Source of the DNA: Panonychus citri
Lineage: Eukaryota > Arthropoda > Arachnida > Trombidiformes > Tetranychidae
Direction of reading: 5' to 3'
Length of the DNA: 64,000 nucleotides
NCBI RefSeq assembly: GCF_014898815.1
Contig: NW_026515548.1
Span: 1,470,501-1,534,500, forward strand
Positions 55,395 to 64,000 of this stretch are shown here, in pieces. Below the pieces are notes generated by a model that was not told the DNA's origin, did no database searches, and was given only the letters and a program-made list of their open reading frames with translations. The position numbers and the translations under genes were made by a program. The first letter of the stretch is position 1. The number at the start of each line of letters is the position of its first letter.

Positions 55395-56897
55395 AATTAA
55401 AGAAAAACAATAGAATAATTAAATTCAATTAATTTAAATTCTAATGTCTTCAATTTGGTTTTGGAAAGAAAATCCTAAGGCTTGATCGGTATTCCAACAG
55501 ATGGCGCTAGTGGTTCATCGGTTTTTCGGTTACCAGAATTAAATTTAATTCAGTTAATCAATATTCTTGTAATTTAACTTTTAATTGCTTTTAAAATTAA
55601 AGAATTTTTTTTCGATAAATGTTAACTAATTGAATCTGATTTTATGGGTGTTAATTTCTTGAAAATAATTTTATGATTCAAGCGAGAAGATCAATAATAA
55701 AGTGATAATTAGGATAATCAATTTATGACAATTTACTTTTTCAGTGATTAGTAAATCAATTGATTTGAATTTTTGTGAATTAAATTGTTAAACAATGAAA
55801 TTGAAGTTTTTCGTTGTAAATTGTTAATTTGTTTTCTCTTTCATTGAGAATTAATTTAATAACAAAACACTTGTAACAATTAATCCATCACAAGGTTAAC
55901 AGATTAACAATCAATTAGACAATTAAAGTTTCCATGATTGAAATTAATTTCTATCATTTAATTGTTAATCAAAGAGGAACAAAAAAAGCTAAAAAAATGT
56001 TAATTGTTGTGAATACCAAATCAATAAATTTCCTCATCAACTAATTATAACAATTGAAACGAAACAACTAAACTTGATGTTAATCACAATCACCGATTAA
56101 CCAGATTAACTTAATTGTTGGATTAATAAATGTCAATATCATAAGAATAATAAACTAATTGTACAAAGAGAAAAAGTTAATTGTTTTCTTTTTTCATATC
56201 GATCATCAGAATTTCCGATTGTTCAGTCTAATTGAATTGGCGATTTTTTTTTTGATGATGAGACAGAAATTAATTCTTATTAAAGGTAAGAAGAGAATTT
56301 ATTTTCTATCATGAAACATGAAGACAGAATCATCCACACCCAATGAGAATATGGAACACGAGAAAGAGAGAGAGAAAAGAAAGAGAAGATGAGAAAAGGT
56401 AAAGATGATCAACAGAGAAAGAGAAAAATTAACAAAAAGAAAGAGAATCGATTCTCTGTTTTGGTCGATCGAAGCGACGCCAAGCGATCGAATTTCTTTT
56501 AGGTGAAGGACACACAACATATACTCGACTACGCCCTGAGTTGTGTTTAAATTAGTGAATTAATTGAGTATCGCAATCGAATTTAACTAAATACTGTGTT
56601 AATTGTGGTTAAATTATCTATTGGGTAAGTTAATTAGAAGAGTATTTGATTCTCATGTGTTAACTATTGACTGTTTTCTTTAAATTCTATTTTGTGTCTT
56701 CCCTTCAATTTTCACTTTTCTTTTTTTTTCTCTTGTGATTTATTTTTAAAGGTCTCTAGTTTTACTTACCTGGATATAAATTTACATCTATTATTTTATT
56801 TATCACTTTAATTGTTTGTGTCTGTGTTTTTCTTTGTTTCTCTCTCTTGGTTTTGCTGGTTTTTAGAAGGTGATTGATTATTGTGCAAGTTTCCACC
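55395..56897. other. Divergent region of ribophorin I and alpha-spectrin, with a likely spectrin 5' UTR intron
   Basis: Ribophorin I promoter lies at the left and spectrin leader at the right. A GTAAGT donor after 56624 (ATTGG/GTAAGT) and the TTTTTAG acceptor at 56866 suggest a 242-bp intron in the spectrin 5' UTR, with the non-coding exon in the less AT-rich 56460-56624 interval. The middle is AT-rich with no gene. Confidence 0.6.
55494..55507 (+). promoter_or_regulatory. CTCF/YY1-like motif upstream of ribophorin I
   Basis: CCAACAGATGGCGC fits CCASYAGRKGGCRS at 13 of 14 positions and lies 100 bp before the ribophorin I start codon. Confidence 0.5.
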
Positions 56898-59800
56898 ATG
56901 GAAACATCTACATCCAGTGTTACCACCAAAGAGATTTCAATCTTGGAAACTGTTGAAGATATTCAAGAGAGAAGGGAACAAGTTCTTGGAAGATATCAAA
57001 GGTTTAAGGAAGAAGCTAAAGAGAAAAGAAGTCTATTAGAAGATTCGAAGAAATTTCAATATTTTAAAAGAGATGCCGATGAGCTTGAATCTTGGATCTT
57101 GGAGAAACTACAAACAGCTTCAGATGAATCTTACAAAGATCCAACCAATTTACAGGCTAAAATACAGAAACATCAAGCCTTCGAGGCGGAAGTAACTGCT
57201 CATTCAGATGCCATTGTTTCTCTCAGTGCTGGTGGAGGGGAAATGATTAACCAGGGACATTTTGCCTCTGAAGTTATCACCCATCGTCTTGATGAACTTC
57301 ACCGATTGTGGGAGCTTCTCCTTTCCAAATTGATTGAGAAAGGACTCAAACTTCAACAAGCTCTTTTACTCGTTCAATTTAACCGTCAATGTGATGAGGT
57401 TATGTTCTGGATTAATGACAAGGAAACATTTATTACCAGCGATGAATTGGGTCAAGATTTGGAACATGTTGAAGTACTTCAAAGACAATTCGATGAATTT
57501 CAGAAAGAGATGGCAAGCCAAGAATTTAGAGTTCAAGATGTTCACAAACAAGCCGATAAGCTTATTGGAGAAAATCATCCCGATCATGAAGTGATTGTTC
57601 GCCGTCGAAACGAAGTTGAAGAAGCATGGAAACGATTGCGACAACTTACTTTACTTCGGCAACAGAAACTCGCTGGTGCCCAAGAGATTCAAATATTCAA
57701 CAGAGATGCTAATGAAACTATTTCCTGGATCCTTGAGAAAGATTTAGTTATATCTTCAGATGATTATGGTAAAGATCTTGTTAGTGTTCAAGCTCTCCAA
57801 CGAAAACATGAAGGGATTGAAAGAGATTTAGCTGCTTTGGAAGACAAAGTTCTCATCTTAGGTCAAGAAGCTTATCGTCTTTGTGAACTTCATCCTGATC
57901 ATAAAGACAAAATTCAAGCTAAACATTCAGAAATTGTTTCTAATTGGGATAAATTAAAATCTAAAGCTCAAGGAAGAAAACAACGACTCGATGAAAGTCA
58001 TCTTCTTCATCAATTCTTGGCTGATTATCGTGACCTGACTTCATGGATTAATGATATGAAATCAATCATTAATGCCGATGAACTTGCTAAAGATGTTGCT
58101 GGAGCTGAGGCTCTTCTCGAAAGACACCAAGAGCATAAAGGTGAAATCGACGCTCGAATGGATAGTTTTAAGGCAACTGACGATGCTGGTAAAATTTTAC
58201 TCGACCAAGGAATTGCAACTGATGAAGTTCGTGAGAAACTAATGAGCCTTTCCAGTGAAAAGAATTCACTCCTTGAATTATGGGAGAACAAAAGAATTTT
58301 ATATGAACAATGTATGGATTTGCAGCTATTTTATCGTGATACTGAACAAGCCGACACTTGGATGGCTAAACAAGAAGCTTTCTTGGCTAATGAAGATCTT
58401 GGTGATTCATTAGATTCTGTTGAATCGCTGATCAAGAAACATGAAGATTTTGATAAAAGTTTGGCAGCTCAAGAAGAGAAAATCAAAGCATTAGATGAAT
58501 TTGCTACCAAAGTGATCGAAGGTCAACATTATGCAGCTGAAGATGTTGCACAGAGAAGAGCAACTCTTCTTGAGAGACGAGCCGCTCTCATTGAAAGATC
58601 TGAAGCTCGAAGAGCGATTTTAAATGATTCCTATAAATTACAACAATTTGAACGAGATTATGATGAAACTAAAGGCTGGGTCATGGAAAAGTTGAAGACA
58701 GCATCAGATGAAAGTTATTTAGATTCAACTAATTTAACTGGTAAACTTCAGAAACATGAGACATTCAAGCAAGAATTGACCGCCAATGAGCCCAGGATTA
58801 GTGAACTTAACTCAAGTGCACAGTCTCTCATCCAAAGTAATCATTATGCCGCACCCAGAATCAGTGAAAGAGCTCAAGAGATCAGTGAATTATGGTCTAG
58901 TTTAGTTGAGGCAACTGAACGTAAAGGAAGTAAACTCACTGAAGCAGCTGATCAGCAACTATTCAATCATGGGGTTGAAGATATTGAACTTTGGCTAAAT
59001 GAGGTTGAAGGACAATTAATGTCTGAAGATTATGGTAAAGATTTAACCTCAGTTCAAAATTTGATCAAGAAACATGCTCTTCTTGAATCGGATGTTGCTG
59101 CTCATCAGGAAAAAATCAACGATGCCATTGCCCAGGCTGATGAATTTATCGTTAATGGACACTTTGATGCTGATAATATAAAATCAAAGCGTAACAATGT
59201 CGTCGACAAATACAAGTCACTTAAAAAGCCAATGATTAGCCGACGTAATCGATTGAAAGATGCTCTTCGGTTGCAAAAGCTTTTCCGTGATGTTGAAGAT
59301 GAAGAGGCTTGGATGAGAGAGAAAGAACCAATTGCTGCATCAACTAATCGTGGTCGTGACTTAATCGGTGTACAAAATTTAATTAAGAAACATCAAGCTG
59401 TCATGAATGAGATAAATAACCATGAACATCGTATCCGAACTGTTTGCTCGAATGGTGAAGATATGATCAACGAAGGTCATTTTGCATCCGATGAGATACA
59501 AAAAAGACTCTTCTCTTTGAACGATAAATGGCAAAGTTTAAAGGAAAAAGCAAACAAACGAAAGCAGGATTTAGATGATTCTCTTCAAGCTCATCAGTAC
59601 TTTGCGGATGCAAATGAAGCAGAATCATGGATGAAGGAAAAGGAGCCGATTGTTGGTGGGCAAGATTTCGGTAAAGATGAAGATTCAACCGAAGCTCTTC
59701 TCAAGAAACACGAGGCTCTCATGGCCGATCTTGAGGCCTTTAGGAACACGATCTCGAGTCTACGTGATCAGGCAGCTGCGTGTAAACAACAAGAAACACC

Positions 59801-62800
59801 GATTGTTGATCAAACTGGTAAAGAGTTTGTCATGGCTCTTTACGATTATGTTGAGAAATCTCCTCGTGAGGTTTCAATGAAGAAAGGAGATGTTCTCACT
59901 TTACTTAATTCCAATAATAAAGACTGGTGGAAAGTCGAAGTCAACGACAGGCAAGGGTTCGTCCCAGCGGCTTATGTCAAAAAGATTGAAGCTGGTCTTT
60001 CAGCTAGTCGACAACATCTTGCTGAACAAAATTCAATTTCAGCTCGACAAGGTCAAATTGATAAGCAATATGTTAACCTTTTAGATCTTGGCGGTGAACG
60101 TGCAACTCGACTTCATGAATCATGTAAAGCTTATCAAGTGGTTCGAGAGGCCGCTGAATTGGGCCAATGGATTCGCGATAAAGAGCAACATGCACAAGTT
60201 CAAACTGTTGGTGATGATTTGGAAGAAGTTGAAATTCATCAGAAAAAGTTTGACGATTTCCAATCTGAATTGAAATCTAACGAAGCTCGTCTACGAGAAA
60301 TGAATGAAGTTGCTACCAAACTTGTTAATCTTGGTCAAACTGAAGCCGCTGTCCGAATTAATCAACAAATTGACGAATTAAACTCTAAATGGGTTAACCT
60401 ACAACAAGCAGCTGACAAACGAGCTGAACAACTTGGTTCAGCCCATGAAGTTCAACGTTTCCATCGAGATATCGAAGAAACTAAAGATTGGATTCGTGAA
60501 AAAGATGAAGCTCTAAACAATAACGATTACGGTAAAGATTTACGATCAGTTCAAACGTTACAAAGAAAACACGAAGGTTTGGAACGAGATCTCGCTGCTT
60601 TGGGCGATAAGATCAGATCTCTTGACGAGATCGCCCAAAGACTGATGAAAACACATCCAGAAACCGCTGATCAAACATACCAAAAGCAAATTGACATAAA
60701 TCGCGAATGGGATCAATTAATTGCTAAAGCAACTGCTCGACGTGAGAAACTTGATGATTCCTATGAACTTCAACGTTTCCTTGCTGATTATCGTGATCTA
60801 ATGTCATGGATCGTCTCAATGAAAACTCTAGTCTCTTCTGATGAGCTCGCAAATGATGTAACCGGAGCTGAAGCTCTTCTTGAAAGACATCAGGTAATTT
60901 TCCATTATTATTATCATCATATTTTTCTTTAATCATGTTTCAATAATAAGAAGAAAAAATCGTGAGTCACCCTGATTAACAGAATTAGTAATTTCCATAT
61001 CTACACTAACCACTCCTTAACTCCTACACCCAGCTCACTATTCAACAAAGATGAACACTGTTGATGTAATTCAACCTTCAGAAATGTTAAACAAAATGAT
61101 TAGTTAAGTGTAAATTTAACATGAATAATGAATTGAAATTTTTAAACAAAACAAAATAGATTGACGGTTTCTATTGAATTAATATTTTTACCACATTACT
61201 GATAACTAAAAATTCTTATTCATTGCAATTTAAACCTAATTATAAATCCTGATCCTAAATGACGTTGATTATATTTTCATATAAACGAAACATTTAAATG
61301 TCAAAAGTTTTCTGTATTCCGATAAATATAAATTTATTTTCTCTTTGTTTACATTTCAGGAACATCGAACTGAAATTGATGCTCGAGCCTCAACTTTCCA
61401 AACATTTGAAATATTTGGTCACCATTTGTTGGACAGAGGTCATTATGCTTCTGATGAAATCGCTGAGAAGATGAGAGAGATCGCTCAGGCAAGAGATGAT
61501 CTTGAAAGAGCTTGGTTTGCTCGGCGAGCTAAGCTTGACCAATGTTTGGAACTTCAATTGTTTTATCGAGATTGTGAACAGGCCGAAAACTGGATGGCCT
61601 CTCGTGAGGCTTTCCTATCTTCGGATGATATGGGCGGAGATAATGTTGAAGTATTAATTAAAAAACATGAAGACTTTGATAAAGCGATAAGTGCACAAGA
61701 AGAAAAGATTGCACAATTAACTTCACTTGCTGACCAATTGATTGGTCATGATCATTATGCATCGCAACCAATCAAGGACAAGAAAGATCAAGTTTTGGAT
61801 AGATGGCAGAATCTTAAAGAAGCTCTGATTGAGAAGCGTTCTAAGCTTGGTGAATCGCAGACTTTACAACAATTTTCACGAGATGCTGATGAGGTTGAAA
61901 ATTGGATTTCGGAAAAACTTCAAATGGCACAAGATCAAAGTTACAAAGATCCTGCAAACATACAATCAAAACATCAAAAACATCAAGCATTTGAAGCTGA
62001 ACTTAATGCTAACAAAGACAGAATCACTTCCATCATTGGTATGGGTGAGAAACTGATTGATCAGCATCAATGTGCTGGCTCAGAAGATGCTGTTCAAAAT
62101 CGTTTAACCTCAATCAGGGAGCAGTGGCAACATTTATCAACAAAGACAACTGAAAAATCATTGAAATTAAAAGATGCCAATAAACAGCGAACCTTTAATG
62201 CTGCCGTCAAGGATTTAGACTTTTGGTTGGATGAGATTGAAGGTTTATTGAAAACTGAAGATTCTGGTAAAGATTTAACATCAGTTGAAAATCTCATCAA
62301 GAAACATGATCTACTTGAGGTTGATATTTCTGCTCGAGATGATCGAATCAAAGATCTTGACCATTTAGCTGATAGTTTAATAGAATCTGGACAATTCGAT
62401 CCTTCTGTTATCCAAGAGAAACGTTCATCGATCAAGGAACGTTATGAAAGAATTAAAACTTTAACCGATAATCGTCGACAACGACTGAATGAAGCCAATA
62501 CTTTACAACACTTTTTCCGAGATATCGCCGATGAGGAATCATGGATTAAGGATAAAAAGTTACTAATTAGCTCGGGTGATTTCGGCCGTGATTTAACCGG
62601 TGTTCTTAATCTTCGCAAGAAACATAAACGTTTTGAAGCTGAGCTTGCGACTCACGAACCTTCCATACAAGCCGTCCAAAATGCCGGTCAAAAACTCATG
62701 GATCAATCTAATCTGGGAATTCAAGAGATTGAATCGAGACTTCAAGCATTAGAAAATAACTGGCAAGATTTGAAGTCATTGTCGGGTGTTAGAGGAAATA

Positions 62801-64000
62801 AGCTTGAAGAAAGTCTTGTGTTCCAACAATTTTTAGCCAAAGTAGAAGAAGAAGAAGCTTGGATCTCAGAGAAGCAAAAACTGATCGCCGTTGAGGATTA
62901 TGGTGATACAATGGCCGCTGTTCAAGGTTTAATCAAAAAACATGATGCATTTGAAGCTGATTTCACTGTTCATCGGGAAAGATGTGCTGACATAATTTCC
63001 GCTGGTCAACAATTGATTGTTGAAGGTAATCATCACAAAGATACCATTGATCAACGTTTGAATGCTCTTCACGCTCGGCTTGATTATTTACAAGAAAGTG
63101 CTCGTAAGAGAGCCGGTAAATTGAATGACAATGCAGCTTACCTTGAATTCATGTGGAAAGCTGATGTTGTTGAAAATTGGATTGCAGATAAAGAGGTTCA
63201 AGTGAGCAGCAAAGACTATGGTCGGGATCTTTCATCCGTTCAAACTTTATTGACAAAACAAGAAGCATTTGATACTGGATTGGTTGCATTTGAGCAAGAA
63301 GGTATCCTTTCAATTACACAATTGAAAGACCAATTGATTGCCAATAATCACATTCAAAATGAGGCTATTATGAAGCGTCATGGTGATGTAATGAACCGTT
63401 GGAATGAACTTTTGGCTGCTTCACAAGCAAGAAAACAGAAACTTCTTCACATGCAGGAGCAGTTTAAGATGATTGAAGATTCATTCCTTACCTTTGCTAA
63501 AAAAGCTTCTGCATTTAATTCTTGGTTTGAGAATGCTGAAGAAGATTTAACTGATCCTGTTAGGTGTAATTCTATTGAAGAGATACGAGCTTTAAGAGAG
63601 GCTCATCAACAATTCCAAGCTTCTCTAACCTCAGCTCAGACTGATTTCCAACAATTGGCTGAACTTGATAGTCAAATTAAATCTTTCAACGTTGGTTCTA
63701 ATCCGTATACCTGGTTCACCATGGAAGCTCTTGAAGATACCTGGAGAAATTTGGAGAAAATTATTCACGATCGTGATGCTGAACTTCACAAGGAATCACT
63801 TCGTCAAGAGGAAAATGATCGACTACGAAAAGAGTTCGCTAAACAAGCCAACAGTTTCCATCAATGGCTCGCAGATACAAGGTAAGTAAATTATTCTCTC
63901 ACTTAATTGATTAATTTCTAATCAAATTAACCTTATCTCTGTTTAGAATGTGGCTACTTGATGGCTCAGCGATGAGAGAGGGAACAGGCTCTTTGGAAGC
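56898..64000 (+). CDS. alpha-Spec: Alpha-spectrin (3' end outside window)
   Basis: Coding exons 56898-60893, 61360-63881 and 63947 onward give about 2190 residues of an expected 2400. The start ATG at 56898 has a textbook CCACCATGG context. The N-terminal motif ILETVEDIQERREQVL and partial first repeat are as in other alpha-spectrins. Triple-helical spectrin repeats of about 106 residues follow, each with heptad sequences such as LQQFERDYDETKGWV. A SH3 domain sits at about 975-1030 (EFVMALYDYVEKS, DWWKV, GFVPAAYVKKI), the hallmark separating alpha from beta chains. The third exon begins RMWLLDGSAMREGTGSLE, preceding the calmodulin-like EF-hand end, which is off the window. It tetramerises with beta-spectrin under the plasma membrane. 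The 4.0 kb first coding exon is unusually long. Overlapping frames on both strands are shadows. Confidence 0.98.

Noticed and set aside
60880..60893. TGAAAGACATCAGG resembling miR-71
   Set aside because: It is coding sequence of alpha-spectrin (ERHQ at the exon end) and matches only nine bases.
20957..64000. Bursicon beta partner gene
   Set aside because: I looked for a second cystine-knot subunit near bursicon alpha and elsewhere and found none in the window.
1..64000. CRISPR arrays, bacterial operons, riboswitches or intact transposons
   Set aside because: No regularly spaced repeats, transposase, reverse transcriptase or terminal-repeat structure was seen. The repeats present are microsatellites and short local duplications.

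Overview
This is animal nuclear DNA, AT-rich, and almost certainly from an arthropod. A bursicon alpha subunit gene, a miR-2 family microRNA and a tenectin-like VWC/mucin protein point to a protostome and specifically an arthropod. Short introns, large intronless coding blocks (Sec16, ribophorin I, about 4 kb of alpha-spectrin in one exon) and tight gene spacing would suit a compact mite genome such as a spider mite; the species is an inference, not proven here. Gene models were spliced by eye from GT-AG sites, reading-frame continuity and family alignment remembered from known proteins. || Layout. 1-4059 (-): secreted VWC/mucin-like protein, cut by the left edge. 4060-19708: gene desert of about 15.6 kb with microsatellites, two tandem duplications and a cluster of nuclear-receptor half-sites. 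19709-19783: mir-2 hairpin, about 550 bp before the bursicon alpha gene (20333-20956, +). 21634-22778 (-): membrane-anchored epoxide-hydrolase-like protein. 24242-25752 (-): His-rich secreted protein. 28806-39861 (+): seven-exon GMC oxidoreductase whose long introns hold two genes on the opposite strand: a secreted Trp/Lys/His-rich protein (29467-31054) and a STIM-like protein (34166-36880) with a complete Orai-activating region but no luminal EF-hand/SAM part that I can find. 40161-41118: two identical tRNA-Gln(CTG) genes in inverted orientation around a decayed copy of the STIM-like locus. || 41-64 kb is a dense housekeeping block: Sec16 (-), TMEM53-like (+), RRP15-like (+), DNA ligase I (-), TRMT11 (-), PBDC1 (+), ribophorin I (-) and alpha-spectrin (+, running off the right edge). 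Four promoter-proximal copies of a CTCF/YY1-like word (core CAGATGGCG) lie in this block, whereas the two small secreted-protein genes carry classical TATA boxes. || Functional themes are secretion and ER (Sec16 for COPII exit sites, ribophorin I for N-glycosylation, the STIM-like ER protein), RNA and DNA metabolism (TRMT11, RRP15, ligase I, tRNA-Gln), moulting endocrinology (bursicon, possibly the receptor half-site cluster) and extracellular matrix or cuticle (VWC/mucin, His-rich and Trp/Lys/His-rich proteins). Two enzymes, the epoxide hydrolase and the GMC oxidoreductase, keep their folds but have substitutions at positions normally considered catalytic. No transposon, virus, CRISPR array or prokaryotic feature was recognised.
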